This document shows positions 31,327 through 39,860 of a stretch of 57,206 bases of DNA, piece by piece. How positions within the stretch are numbered: position 1 is the first letter of the stretch; every line of letters begins with the position of its first letter. Both the position numbers and the translations under genes were made by a program. The notes under the pieces are model-generated. The model was not told the DNA's origin and ran no database searches. It saw nothing but the letters and a program-made list of their open reading frames with translations. This stretch comes from Streptomyces albospinus (GTDB lineage Bacteria; Actinomycetota; Actinomycetes; Streptomycetales; Streptomycetaceae), in NCBI RefSeq assembly GCF_014648695.1, contig NZ_BMRP01000006.1, forward strand, positions 124,302 to 181,507, written 5' to 3'.

Positions 31327-31371
31327 ACGGATGCAATGCGCGCGTCACGCCGGTGCGGCAAAGTACATGCC

Positions 31372-32631
31372 ATGACGGAGATCGGCAGACGGCGGCTGCT
31401 CGCCGCCGGAGGTGGCGTGGCGCTCGCCGGGGCGCTGGCAGCGGCGTGCGGGTCCAACACCGGCCGCGGCGGCGGCGGTTCGGGTCCGGCACTGAGCCAG
31501 TGGTACCACCAGTACGGGGAGCCGGGCACGCAGCAGGCGGTGAAGCGGTACGCCGCGGCGTACAAGAAGGCGGACGTCACCGTGCAGTGGCGGCCCGGGG
31601 ACTACGACCGGCAGACCGCGGCGGCGCTGCTGACCGACTCCGGGCCCGATGTGTTCGAGGTCAACGGGCCGCTGCTGGACCAGATCCAGGGCGGTCAGGT
31701 GGCCGATCTGACCGATGTCGTCGCACCGGTCAGAAGCGACTTCAACCAGGCCGTGCTGGCGCCGAAGATCTGGCAGGACAAGATCTGGGGCATCCCGCAG
31801 ACCGTCGACACACAGCTCCTGTACTACCGCAAGAGCCTGCTGAAGGACGCCGGGGTGCAACCGCCGCAGACGGTTGACGCGTTGGTGGACGCGGCGAAGA
31901 AGCTCACCACGAGCAAGGTCAAGGGGCTCTTCCTCGGCAATGACGGCGGCGTGGGGGTGCTCGGCGGAACGCCCTTGTTCGCCGCCGGACTCAGCCTGAT
32001 CGGCGAGGACGGCAAGGTCGGGTTCGACGACCCGGCCGCCGCCCGGGTGCTGGCGAAGATCCGGCAGCTGTACGCCGACAAGTCCTTGCTGCTGGGCGCG
32101 CCCACCGACTGGTCCGATCCGGCGGCGTTCGTGCAGGGGCTGACCGCGATGCAGTGGTCGGGACTGTGGGCACTGCCGCAGATCAAGAAGGCGCTGGGGG
32201 ACGACTTCGGGGTGCTGCCGTTCCCGAAGGACGGGACGGGCGGCAGGCCGTCGGTGCCGGTGGGGGCGTATGCGTCGGCGGTGAGCGCGCGCAGCCGGCA
32301 CAAGGCGGCGGCCACGGCGTTCGCGAAGTGGCTGTGGGTGGACCGCACGGACTTCCAGCAGGATTTCGCGCTGTCGTACGGATTCCATATCCCGGCCCGG
32401 TTGTCGCTCGCGAAGCAGGCCGGGCAGTTGCAGGACGGTGCGGCGGCGGATGCGGTGCGGTTCGCGACGGAGCACGGTTATGCCGAGCCGCTGCTGTGGA
32501 CCACCGCGGACCGCAATGCGTATCAGGATGCGCTGAGCAGGATCATCAAGGACGGGGCGAATCCGGAGAGCGAGCTGAAGGCCGTGGTGCGGAAGGTCGA
32601 CGCCGAACTCCAGCGGGTCAAGAAAAAGTGA
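31372..32631 (+). CDS. ABC transporter substrate-binding lipoprotein (sugar type)
   Basis: This 419-residue lipoprotein carries a signal with RRRLL (possible Tat motif) and a lipobox ending at Cys26 (AAAC), then a Gly-rich linker. It is a family 1 solute-binding protein, as used for oligosaccharides: PDVFEVNGPLLDQIQGGQVADL, GIPQTVDTQLLYYRKSLLKDAG and WSGLWALPQIKKAL appear along the chain. It captures substrate outside the membrane for the two permeases encoded next. The start is ATG 31372. The stop overlaps the permease GTG (GTGA), so translation is coupled. Confidence 0.9.
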   Translation: MTEIGRRRLLAAGGGVALAGALAAACGSNTGRGGGGSGPALSQWYHQYGEPGTQQAVKRYAAAYKKADVTVQWRPGDYDRQTAAALLTDSGPDVFEVNGPLLDQIQGGQVADLTDVVAPVRSDFNQAVLAPKIWQDKIWGIPQTVDTQLLYYRKSLLKDAGVQPPQTVDALVDAAKKLTTSKVKGLFLGNDGGVGVLGGTPLFAAGLSLIGEDGKVGFDDPAAARVLAKIRQLYADKSLLLGAPTDWSDPAAFVQGLTAMQWSGLWALPQIKKALGDDFGVLPFPKDGTGGRPSVPVGAYASAVSARSRHKAAATAFAKWLWVDRTDFQQDFALSYGFHIPARLSLAKQAGQLQDGAAADAVRFATEHGYAEPLLWTTADRNAYQDALSRIIKDGANPESELKAVVRKVDAELQRVKKK

Positions 32632-33587
32632 CGAAAAGCGACCACCAGATGCGTGATGACACCGCGGCGACCCTGCCGGCCCGGCTGCTCGGTCCGCAGC
32701 GGCGGAATCTGTGGTTCTGGGTATTCGTCGGGCCGTTCGCCATCGGCCTGGCACTCTTCACCTACGTACCGCTCCTCTGGAGCGTCTACCTCAGCTTCTT
32801 CAACGCGCACAACACCGTGAATCCGACGGACTTCGTCGGCCTGGGAAATTACACCGCGATGCTGAGCGACGACGCCTTCCTCAGCAGCCTGGGCACCTTC
32901 CTGCTCTTCACCGCATTCATCGTGCCGGCCACCTACGCACTCTCCCTCTCCCTCGCCCTGATGGTCAACCGGCTGCGTTTCGCCCAGGCTTTCTTCCGCT
33001 CCGTGTTCTTTCTCCCCACCGCCTGCTCGTACGTCGTGGCGTCGCTGATCTGGAAGCTGTCGATCTTCAACGGGGTGCGGTTCGGGCTGGCGAACACCGT
33101 GCTCGGCTGGTTCGGGGTGGACCAGACGGCCTGGCTCTCCACCACCAGCCCGCCGTGGTACTGGCTGGTCATCGTGACGGTACGGCTGTGGCTGCAAGCC
33201 GGCTTCTACATGATTCTGTTCCTAGCCGGACTCCAGCGCATTTCCCCGCAGTTGTACGAGGCGGCAGCGATGGACGGCGCCCGGCCCGGCTGGCAGGTAT
33301 TCCGGCACATCACCTTTCCCCAGCTGCGCGCCACCTCGGTCGCCGTCGTGCTGCTCCTGGTCATCAACGCATTCCAGGCGTTCGACGAGTTCTACAACCT
33401 GCTGAGCGATGCCCGGGGTTATCCGCCATACGCCCGTCCGCCGCTGGTCTACCTCTACTACACCGCACTCGGCCGGGATCAGAATCTGGGGCTGGGCAGT
33501 GCGGGCGCGGTGATTCTGGCGCTGATCATCGCGATGGCGACCGTCGTCCAGGCGCGCTGGTTCGGCCTCGGCCGCAAGGAGGACTGA
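32628..33587 (+). CDS. ABC transporter permease (MalF-like)
   Basis: This 319-residue membrane protein has six helices. The cytoplasmic EAA loop EAAAMDGARPGWQVFRHITFP (about residues 208-228), which docks on the ATPase, is complete. It is the first permease of a carbohydrate-uptake (CUT1) importer. The GTG at 32628 overlaps the stop of the binding-protein gene; an ATG seven codons later (32649) is also possible. It is followed after 5 bp by the second permease. Confidence 0.9.
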   Translation: MTKSDHQMRDDTAATLPARLLGPQRRNLWFWVFVGPFAIGLALFTYVPLLWSVYLSFFNAHNTVNPTDFVGLGNYTAMLSDDAFLSSLGTFLLFTAFIVPATYALSLSLALMVNRLRFAQAFFRSVFFLPTACSYVVASLIWKLSIFNGVRFGLANTVLGWFGVDQTAWLSTTSPPWYWLVIVTVRLWLQAGFYMILFLAGLQRISPQLYEAAAMDGARPGWQVFRHITFPQLRATSVAVVLLLVINAFQAFDEFYNLLSDARGYPPYARPPLVYLYYTALGRDQNLGLGSAGAVILALIIAMATVVQARWFGLGRKED

Positions 33588-33592
33588 GCGAA

Positions 33593-34429
33593 ATGCAGGA
33601 TGCGCTGACCCGAGCCGGACGGGCACTGCGAGCGGTACTTCTGGTGGCCTTGGCCCTCCTCTTCCTCATTCCGTTCTACTTGCTGGTACGCAACGGACTG
33701 GCCGGCGAATCGGATATCACCGCGCCCAACTGGACCTTCTTCCCGGACCGGTTCCACTGGTCGAATCTGACCGAGGTCTTCACCGACCCGAATCTGCCCA
33801 TGGCACGGGCGCTGCTCAACTCGTCGCTGATCGCGGTGTCGACGACGATCGGCACGGTCGTCCTGGCCTCCCTCGCCGGCTACGGCCTGGCCCGTATCCC
33901 GTACCGCCATTCCTCCGTGGTCTTCTACGCGATTCTGGGCACGCTGATGGTCCCGGCGGCGGTGACCTTCGTCCCCAGCTTCGTCCTGGTGTCGACCCTC
34001 GGCTGGATCTCGACGCTCCGGGGCCTGGTGATCCCGACGCTCTTCAGCGCCTTCGCGTGCTTCGTCTTCCGGCAGTACTTCCTGGGCTTCCCACAGGAGT
34101 TGGAGGATGCCGCACGGGTGGACGGGCTCGGATACTGGCGGACGTACTGGCGCATCGTGGTGCCCAACGCCCGGCCGGTCTTCGCGGCGGTCGGCACGAT
34201 CGTCTTCATCGGGGCCTGGAACGCGTTCCTGTGGCCGCTGGTGATCGGCCAGGACCGGTCGGCGTGGACGGTGCAGGTCGCGCTCTCCACCTTCACCACC
34301 GCGCAGAACCTCAACCTGCACGAGCTGTTCGTGGCGGCCGGCGTCTCCATCGTCCCACTGGTCGTCGTGTTCCTGCTGCTCCAGCGGTACATCGTCGCGG
34401 GCGTCGAGCGCAGCGGGATCGACGACTGA
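33593..34429 (+). CDS. ABC transporter permease (MalG-like)
   Basis: This 278-residue protein with six helices is the second CUT1 permease. The EAA loop is EDAARVDGLGYWRTYWRIVVPN, split near residues 170-191. The gene order binding protein-MalF-MalG is standard. No ATPase gene follows, so energy is probably supplied by the shared MsiK-type ATPase, the usual arrangement in Streptomyces. The start is ATG 33593. Confidence 0.9.
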   Translation: MQDALTRAGRALRAVLLVALALLFLIPFYLLVRNGLAGESDITAPNWTFFPDRFHWSNLTEVFTDPNLPMARALLNSSLIAVSTTIGTVVLASLAGYGLARIPYRHSSVVFYAILGTLMVPAAVTFVPSFVLVSTLGWISTLRGLVIPTLFSAFACFVFRQYFLGFPQELEDAARVDGLGYWRTYWRIVVPNARPVFAAVGTIVFIGAWNAFLWPLVIGQDRSAWTVQVALSTFTTAQNLNLHELFVAAGVSIVPLVVVFLLLQRYIVAGVERSGIDD

Positions 34430-34797
34430 CCGCGGATCCGGGCATCCGGCCGGTACGCCGCGGGGACCGGCGCCCGACACCGTATGCGGTACGGCGTGTG
34501 GCACGAGCACGTACTCGGTCTCCCGTGAGGCGGAGCCGCGCGACCGCGGCCCCCACGGCGAGTGCGCGCCCCGCGGCCTGAGCTTTCTGCGCCGCCGCGG
34601 CCGGGTGGGCTCTCCCCCCGGCCCGCTGTCCCCGTACGTCCTGAGGCCCCCGACCACGGGCAACGACGACCGGCACCCGCACCCGACGCCCGCCGTCCCC
34701 CACCCCTCCCTCCCTTCATGGACGACGCCCCCGCCCCCACGGCCCCCCACCGCCCAACTGCCCCACCTCCCCCCACCTCACGCCCCAGGAGGACCAG
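34430..34797. other. 368-bp gene-free region with C-rich tract
   Basis: No gene is supported. The last 80 bp (about 34715-34790) are almost purely pyrimidine with runs of C, so the minus strand has many short G-runs. A strong AGGAGG ribosome site for the TauD gene ends the region. Confidence 0.5.
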
Positions 34798-35825
34798 TTG
34801 ACGACCCACCCCGCACACCCCCTCGCCGACTCCCCCGCCCTGCGTCCGCACCGCGTCCCCGCCGACGGGATCCACGAGGGCCACCGGATCCTGCGCCGGA
34901 CGCCGGACGGCTGGGACGACCGGCCGCACGAGCCCTTCGAGGCCGTCCCGCAGGCCGCCGCCATCGGGGCCGAGATCCGCGGGCTCGATCCGTCGCGCCC
35001 GCTGTCCGGCGCGCTGCGGGCGGAGCTGAACCGGGCACTGCTGGAGTGGAAGGTGCTGTTCTTCCGCAGACAGCACCTGCCCTCCACCGCGCAAGGCCAA
35101 TTCGCCGCCAATTGGGGGGAGTTGGAGACCAGCCCGCTACTGGCGCGCGGCGACTCGAAGGAGGTGGCGCGGTTTGACAAGACGGCCGGCGGCGTGCATA
35201 CGTTCGAGAGCGTATGGCACACGGACGTAACCTTCCGCGAACGCCCCGCAATGGCGGCGGTGTTGCAGCTGCGCGAGGTCCCGGCGCGGGGCGGGGACGC
35301 CATGTGGGCCGATATGGCTGCCGCGTACGACAATTTGCCGGTGGAAATCCGGGAGCGGATCGATGGCGCACGGGCGGTGCACGACTATCTCCCGGGCTTC
35401 TCCCGTTTCCGCTCCCCCGCTCAACTCGCCCCGTTCCAGGCTGCGTTCCGTCCAGTGGAGCATCCGGTGGTGCGCCGGCACCGGAGACCGGGCGGCGCAT
35501 GCTGGTCGTCGACGCGTCGTTCACGACCAGGATCGTGGGACTGGCGGAGGAGGGGAGCGACCTGCTGCTGCGGGTGCTGTTCCAGCAGGCGCAGGTACCG
35601 GAGTTCCCGGTGCGGTTCCGCTGGCAGGCCGGTGACCTCGCGTTCTGGGACAACCGTGCCACCCAGCACCACGCGGTGTTCGACTACGGCACGCAGCGGC
35701 GGGTGGCCGAACGGGTGGCCATCGCGGGGGATCGTCCGTATGAGGGGGTTCCCCTAGGGGACGGGCACGCCCCTTGCGGGCCCTCTACCCGGCGGGCGGC
35801 CCGACGAGACTCGGGAAACCCCTGA
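34798..35825 (+). pseudogene. TauD/TfdA family dioxygenase, frameshifted
   Basis: The first frame (34798 to about 35480) starts at TTG with AGGAGG five bases upstream. It encodes an Fe(II)/2-oxoglutarate dioxygenase up to FQAAFRPVEHPVV, including the HxD metal motif in VWHTDVTF. The rest (ETGRRMLVVDASFTTRI, FRWQAGDLAFWDNRATQHHAVFDYG, RRVAERVAI) continues in another frame to 35825 and contains the distal metal His and the 2-oxoglutarate Arg. Adding one C near 35480 (CACCGG to CACCCGG) restores a continuous protein of about 340 residues, reading HPVVRRHPETGRR. This is either a real one-base loss or a sequencing error in a C-run. Intact, it would cleave a sulfonate or similar compound. Confidence 0.85.
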
Positions 35826-35971
35826 GAGAACCCGGACCGGACCCGGAGCTGGGCCCGGACGGCATCCGACACCGGAGCGACCCGAGCCCGGCCAGGACCC
35901 AGCACCAGCCCGAACTGCCCCCACCCCCGACCCACTCCCGCTCTCCCCCCACCCCCGCTCCCACCCCTCCC

Positions 35972-37000
35972 CTACGCCTCCACCGCCGTCGTCCCCTCGG
36001 GCGTCGGTCCGCCGGCCGTCTGCTCGGCCGGTCGGGCGCCGCGGAGGAGGGCTGCGCCGAGCGGCGTCAGGGTGTGCAGCACCGCGTTGCCCTGGCGCAG
36101 GGTGACGAGGAGGCCGGCGTCACGGAGGACGGTGGCGTGCTGGCTGGCAGAGGCCAGGGAGACGTCGACGCGGCGGGCCAGTTCGCTGGTGGTGCAGCCG
36201 ACGCCTATACCGTGCAGGATCGCCGAGCGGGTCTGGCCCACGAGGCGGCCCAGGGAGCGGTCGGGCGGCACCGGCGGGGTCAACCGCGGAGCCTGGTGCT
36301 CGACCGGGTAGACGAGGACGGGCGTCAGGTCCGGGTTGTAGAAGGTGACCGGGGTGCGGCGGCAGAAGTACGAGGGGAGCAGAAGCAGGCCGCGGCCCGC
36401 CAGGTGGAGGTCGCGTTCGACGGGATAGTCGGCCTCCAGGACGGGCGGGCGCCAGCGCATCATCGGCGGGAGGGACGCCAGCAGGCGGTCGGCGCCGCCG
36501 TCCAGGAGCGCCCGGCCGCGGGCGGCGCGGTCGGCCTCTATACGGCCCTGGACGCGCGGCCAGTACGGAGCCACCGCCGCCTCGTAGTAGCGCCTGAGTA
36601 TCCCGGCAAGCCGGCTCAGCGCGCGGGTCTCGCCGTCCGCCATGTCCCGTATCCACGCGGGGAGCGGGCGGCCGGCGGCGGGCGCCAGCCGGGAGAGCTC
36701 GTCGTGCAGGCGGGCGGCGGGCGTCTCCCGCAGCGCGGCAAGCGCCTCGTCCATGCCGAGCAGGCCCTCGGCGGGCGTCAGGAAATCAGGGAAATAGCCG
36801 CGGGTGGGCACCAGCGGTGCCAGCAGACGCGTTTCGCCATTCAACTTTCCGCGCGTTTCCGATCGCCATTTCCCGAACGCCGAATCGTCGCGCCTGTCAC
36901 GTAGTCGATGAAAGCTGAGGACTGTCTCCCACAGTGCGTCGGGGCGTGCGGCTATCCGCACGCGGGCCAGATCGAGTCCACTGAAATGGACGCGTAACAC
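35972..37000 (-). CDS. ArsR/DUF5937-type transcriptional regulator
   Basis: This 342-residue protein has a long N-terminal region (LRVHFSGLDLARVRIA, DALWETVLSFHRLRDRR, TPAEGLLGMDEALAALRET) and a C-terminal ArsR-like winged helix (GRLVGQTRSAILHGIG, TTSELARRVDVSLASASQHATVLRDAGLLV, about residues 250-310). This layout is common in actinobacteria as regulators that respond to unknown ligands. The GTG at 37000 follows a GGGTGGGGG stretch; the upstream extension is not family-like. It stands alone between the TauD remnant and the accessory island. Confidence 0.82.
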   Translation of the reverse strand: MLRVHFSGLDLARVRIAARPDALWETVLSFHRLRDRRDDSAFGKWRSETRGKLNGETRLLAPLVPTRGYFPDFLTPAEGLLGMDEALAALRETPAARLHDELSRLAPAAGRPLPAWIRDMADGETRALSRLAGILRRYYEAAVAPYWPRVQGRIEADRAARGRALLDGGADRLLASLPPMMRWRPPVLEADYPVERDLHLAGRGLLLLPSYFCRRTPVTFYNPDLTPVLVYPVEHQAPRLTPPVPPDRSLGRLVGQTRSAILHGIGVGCTTSELARRVDVSLASASQHATVLRDAGLLVTLRQGNAVLHTLTPLGAALLRGARPAEQTAGGPTPEGTTAVEA

Positions 37001-37372
37001 CGAACCCCCACCCTTGGTTTCCGAAGTCGGCCCCCGGCACGCCTGAGTATGCACGCAAACACGTGCGGTCACCATGCCCTTTTGGCCAGAGTTGAAAAGG
37101 GTCGCGCCGGCGGGGGCCCGACGGGAATGCTGTACTCAATTCAACGGCGGTGCGAACGGCACGGATTGCTCGATCCCGTGGGGGGTGATGGGCAAACAAC
37201 CGGCCGGCCGCGGACCGTTGAAGGCCGCCTCCCACGCCGACTGGGAGGGCGGCAGCTCCCGAGGGGGGAGTCCGGAGAAAGCGAGGGCGGCACCTCCGCA
37301 CAGGTGCCGCCCTCGTAGGGTTGACCTGCGCAGATGTCGAACTCATGGGCGAGTAAGGCACCCTGGGGCACA
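37001..37372. other. 372-bp gene-free region with several hairpins, left edge of the accessory island
   Basis: No gene is supported. Visible structures are CCCTTTT/AAAAGGG (37077-37083 and 37095-37101), an imperfect stem GCCGCCTCCCA / TGGGAGGGCGGC (37224-37234 and 37242-37253), and the 14-bp-stem hairpin at 37282-37315. Base composition is more mixed than in flanking genes. Confidence 0.5.
37282..37315. terminator. 34-bp perfect hairpin, copy 1
   Basis: CGAGGGCGGCACCT and its complement form a perfect 14-bp stem with loop CCGCAC. It lies 57 bp past the stop of the minus-strand integrase remnant, where a terminator for that gene is expected. An identical 34-bp copy occurs at 41818-41851, at the other side of the island. 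Confidence 0.75.
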
Positions 37373-37522
37373 TCAGGCCAGAACCGCGTCGATGATGTCC
37401 GCGGTGTCGTCCTCGTCGTCCTTCCACAGATGCGCACAGAGATCCCACGTGATCGAGGGCTTCGCGTGGCCGAGGAGCCGCTGAACCTTCTTCATCGTAG
37501 CGCCGTGTGTGATCCACACGGA
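37373..37522 (-). pseudogene. tyrosine recombinase (phage-type integrase) C-terminal remnant
   Basis: The last 49 codons read like the end of an actinobacterial tyrosine integrase: VWITHGATMKKVQRLLGHA, then SITWDLCAHLWKDDEDD and the stop. The LLGHA(K/S)...T...H(L/T) pattern is the box II region, in which the catalytic His is followed by the Tyr nucleophile. Here the usual TY becomes WDLCAHL, so the nucleophile position is altered. Upstream sequence in the same frame is unrelated, so the first roughly 300 residues are missing. It is a scar of an integrated element. Confidence 0.75.
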
Positions 37523-37719
37523 CGGGCCCACCATTGCCGACCCCACCGGGGCTGCTTCCACGCACCGCCCGGCACCCACCGCCCGGGCCACCGAGCGCGT
37601 GGCCGCCGCCGACACCGGGACGAGACCACCTCCCATTGCTCGCACCGCAGGCCGAAGGACGCCGGGAGGGAGCCCGACCAACCAAGGCCGTTCCGGGCTC
37701 CGGTCCACGTACGTCTCTG

Positions 37720-38484
37720 TCAGTGGGGCACTGCGGCCGACCTGTGGAGAGCGGTGAGCCGGGCCGCTTCCTCCTCGCGGAAGTCACGGACTTCGGCGCA
37801 CCGCTGGCTCATCACGAACTCGCCCAGCGTCAGGCACAGGTCCATGCGCTGAATGCAGACGCCGACCATGAAGGGGCCGTTCTGCGCCCGGTACATGCGC
37901 ACGCCGTAGTACCCCTCCGTCGTGGCGGCGAGAGCGTCCGGCTTCCGCGCCGCCAGCTTCGGTGAAGCGAGGCGCGGCGCCTGGACGGCGGCGAGTTCCT
38001 CGGGCGTCGTTCCGAAAACAGACAGGTTGATCCGGTCGAGCCCGGCCGCCGCACACTCGGGCAGAACGGCCGCTCCATTCTCGCCGTTGCTGGTGAGTCC
38101 CACCGTCAGGCCGAGGCGGCGCGCGATGCGGACGAGCGCCGGCAACTCCGGGTGCAGAGTGGGCTCCCCGCCCGTGAAGTGAACCTCGGTCGTCGGGAGG
38201 CTGCCGCGCACTGCCGCCAGGGCCGAGGCGAAGTCCGAATCGGCCTTGATCCGCTCCGGAAGGAAGCTTGCACTGTTCGTTGAGAGGTAGATCGAGACCC
38301 GACCGGAGCGACCGGGCGTTCCCGTGAACTGCCCGGCTTCGCGGCCTAGGTTGTCCGTCGTGACGGGGGTGCCTTCGTTGTGGCAGAAGGTGCAGGCGAG
38401 TCCACACGCGTCAATGATCTTGACGCGCAAGGTCCGGTCCGGCACTACCGTGACCGGTAAGTGGTTCGCGTCGCTGTCGGTCAT
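37720..38484 (-). CDS. radical SAM protein, probably internally shortened
   Basis: This 254-residue protein has the radical SAM cluster motif C27-x3-C31-x2-C34 (CGLACTFCHNEG), a GGEPTLHPEL segment (105-114) that helps bind SAM, and TSNGENGA (131-138). Up to about residue 180 it is a normal first two-thirds of the barrel. It then passes abruptly (PKLAARKPDALAATTEGYYGVRMY) to a C-terminal block, GVCIQRMDLCLTLGEFV. From memory of relatives, about 100 residues with extra Cys are usually between these blocks, so an in-frame deletion is suspected near 37920. AGGAGG lies five bases before the ATG at 38484. It is 55 bp downstream of the CYTH gene. Confidence 0.8.
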   Translation of the reverse strand: MTDSDANHLPVTVVPDRTLRVKIIDACGLACTFCHNEGTPVTTDNLGREAGQFTGTPGRSGRVSIYLSTNSASFLPERIKADSDFASALAAVRGSLPTTEVHFTGGEPTLHPELPALVRIARRLGLTVGLTSNGENGAAVLPECAAAGLDRINLSVFGTTPEELAAVQAPRLASPKLAARKPDALAATTEGYYGVRMYRAQNGPFMVGVCIQRMDLCLTLGEFVMSQRCAEVRDFREEEAARLTALHRSAAVPH

Positions 38485-38539
38485 AGTTGCCTCCTAGCCG
38501 GCGGGGCCTGGTGACCCCGCCGGCGCGCAGTGGAGAGGT

Positions 38540-39076
38540 CTACGTGAACCGGAGTTCGCTGATCGAGTCGAGGTCCATCCCGTACCGAGCGAACACCTTC
38601 GTCGTGTTCTGGCTGGTCAGGCCGGTTCTCGGAATGGAAAGGCGCTCGGCGGCGGCCCACACCTGTTCTTCGGTGTCGCCCTCGATCTCCAGATAGGGCG
38701 GGATGCGCGGCCACTCGTCGATCTCCAACCGCACACCGTCCAGCAGCCAGGACGACCGCCGGTTCTCCTGATAGCCGCGGTGCGTAAGCCCCATGAGCCC
38801 GAGCAACACGTGCGTGTCCTCGAACGAGCCGACCGTCGTTTCGGTCTCCCGCGTGCCGTCGATCTCGTCCGAGCTGATCGTCTTCACACACAGGGTCACC
38901 GCGCCGCCGGAGTCCCGCAGCCGCACCCAACGGCCCTCCACCGGGGGGACGGTGTCGTAGACGTACCGGCGCATAAGACGCTCGCCTTGGAAACTGCCCC
39001 CGGCCACCTTGATGCGCTCGGCCATGGCATCCGGATCGATGCCCAGCGCTTTCACTTCGTACTCGATGGTGTGCAT
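38540..39076 (-). CDS. CYTH-domain protein (class IV adenylate cyclase/thiamine triphosphatase-like)
   Basis: This 178-residue protein has the CYTH signature ExExK at residues 5-9 (EYEVKA) and a tunnel of charged strands: RRYVYDT, WVRLRDSGG, VTLCVK, RETETTV, RLEIDEWP and YLEIEGD. These bind a triphosphate and two metal ions. Members are adenylate cyclases (CyaB), thiamine triphosphatases or inorganic triphosphatases. The charged residues look intact. AGGGAG precedes the ATG at 39076. It is next to and probably cotranscribed with the radical SAM gene, a pairing that could indicate modification of a nucleotide or triphosphate substrate. Confidence 0.87.
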   Translation of the reverse strand: MHTIEYEVKALGIDPDAMAERIKVAGGSFQGERLMRRYVYDTVPPVEGRWVRLRDSGGAVTLCVKTISSDEIDGTRETETTVGSFEDTHVLLGLMGLTHRGYQENRRSSWLLDGVRLEIDEWPRIPPYLEIEGDTEEQVWAAAERLSIPRTGLTSQNTTKVFARYGMDLDSISELRFT

Positions 39077-39327
39077 ATATCTCCCTTTGGTGTGCCGCGT
39101 GCTGTACGTGAGAGCGTGAGCCCGCCAGGGGCGTTACGTGTTGCGGTCGCGTCCGTCTCGCTGAGTTGCGTCGCGGCGGCTCTGTCTGCGCTCGTCACGT
39201 CCAACCTCATGCATGAGGGCCTAGCACAGGGGGCTTCCTGGCCACTGAACCCGATCCGGCGAGCGGCAGCTGTGACAGCCTTGACGGTGGGACGGACGAG
39301 GGCTTTCCGGTGTGGTGTGATGCGGCG
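39077..39327. other. 251-bp gene-free stretch within the island
   Basis: No gene is supported between the stop of the small HTH ORF and the CYTH start. It must hold the promoter for the CYTH-radical SAM pair if they are not read from upstream. No clear repeats are seen. Confidence 0.4.
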
Positions 39328-39564
39328 TCAGCGCAGCATCGGCGGGACGCCGGGCCCGCGGGCGACCGCGGCTGCGGACCGGTCCCGGCGGGGCACATCC
39401 CAAGCATCCACCTGCTTGGCCACCCAACCGTCCCTTATGGAGGCGTACGAGCGGGCCAGCGAGGCGGCGGACTCGCCCTCGTTGTACCGGGCGATCACGT
39501 TTTCTCGATTGGCAATGAACTTGTTGCGCGCTTCGGTCAGCTCTTCTCGGGAACGACGGGGCAC
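39328..39564 (-). CDS. small helix-turn-helix-like protein
   Basis: This 78-residue basic protein has a region that looks like a resolvase-type helix-turn-helix (VIARYNEGESAASLARSY, then WVAKQVDAWDVPRR). The GTG at 39564 has GAGGAGGAG immediately upstream. It overlaps the end of the upstream small gene by 28 bp in another frame, so they are probably coupled. Family unknown. Confidence 0.6.
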   Translation of the reverse strand: MPRRSREELTEARNKFIANRENVIARYNEGESAASLARSYASIRDGWVAKQVDAWDVPRRDRSAAAVARGPGVPPMLR

Positions 39565-39860
39565 GGCTCCTCCTCAAGCGGTCCCATGGCGCTCACCTCG
39601 ACGCACCACTCCAACCCGCCGCCCGGCGGGCGCAGCCACACGCAGGACGGCTGCTCGTGGTGGAGCACGTAGGGCTGTCCGATCCCGTGGACGACGGCCT
39701 CGCACGCCTGGACGGTGTCAAGCACGCGAGCCCCGATGGAGATCCACTTCGGCATGCCCGCGGGGCGCTCACCGGATGCTTCACGACCGGCGGTTCCTTC
39801 GTCGCCGTCATCCCGTTGCAGGTTCTTCTGCTCGACGTACGTGGGGGTGCATCTGCTCAT
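39537..39860 (-). CDS. small hypothetical protein with VWLRPPGGGLEW motif
   Basis: This 107-residue protein contains VLDTVQACEAVVHGIG, QPYVLHHEQPSCVWLRPPGGG and LEWCVEVSAM in order. Short proteins with a WLRP-GGG-EW motif are common next to XRE-type regulators in Streptomyces, with no known role. A strong GAGGAGGTCAGG stretch precedes the ATG at 39860. Its start codon overlaps the divergent regulator's ATG (CATG), so the two genes share no intergenic DNA. Confidence 0.62.
   Translation of the reverse strand: MSRCTPTYVEQKNLQRDDGDEGTAGREASGERPAGMPKWISIGARVLDTVQACEAVVHGIGQPYVLHHEQPSCVWLRPPGGGLEWCVEVSAMGPLEEEPCPVVPEKS

Noticed and set aside
34430..34797. A missing ABC ATPase gene after the two permeases.
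   Set aside because: No Walker A or signature motif on either strand; Streptomyces importers of this type usually share one MsiK-type ATPase.
39207..39407. A 66-codon minus-strand frame overlapping the small HTH gene.
   Set aside because: Pro/Ser-rich product without a ribosome site; it overlaps a better supported gene.
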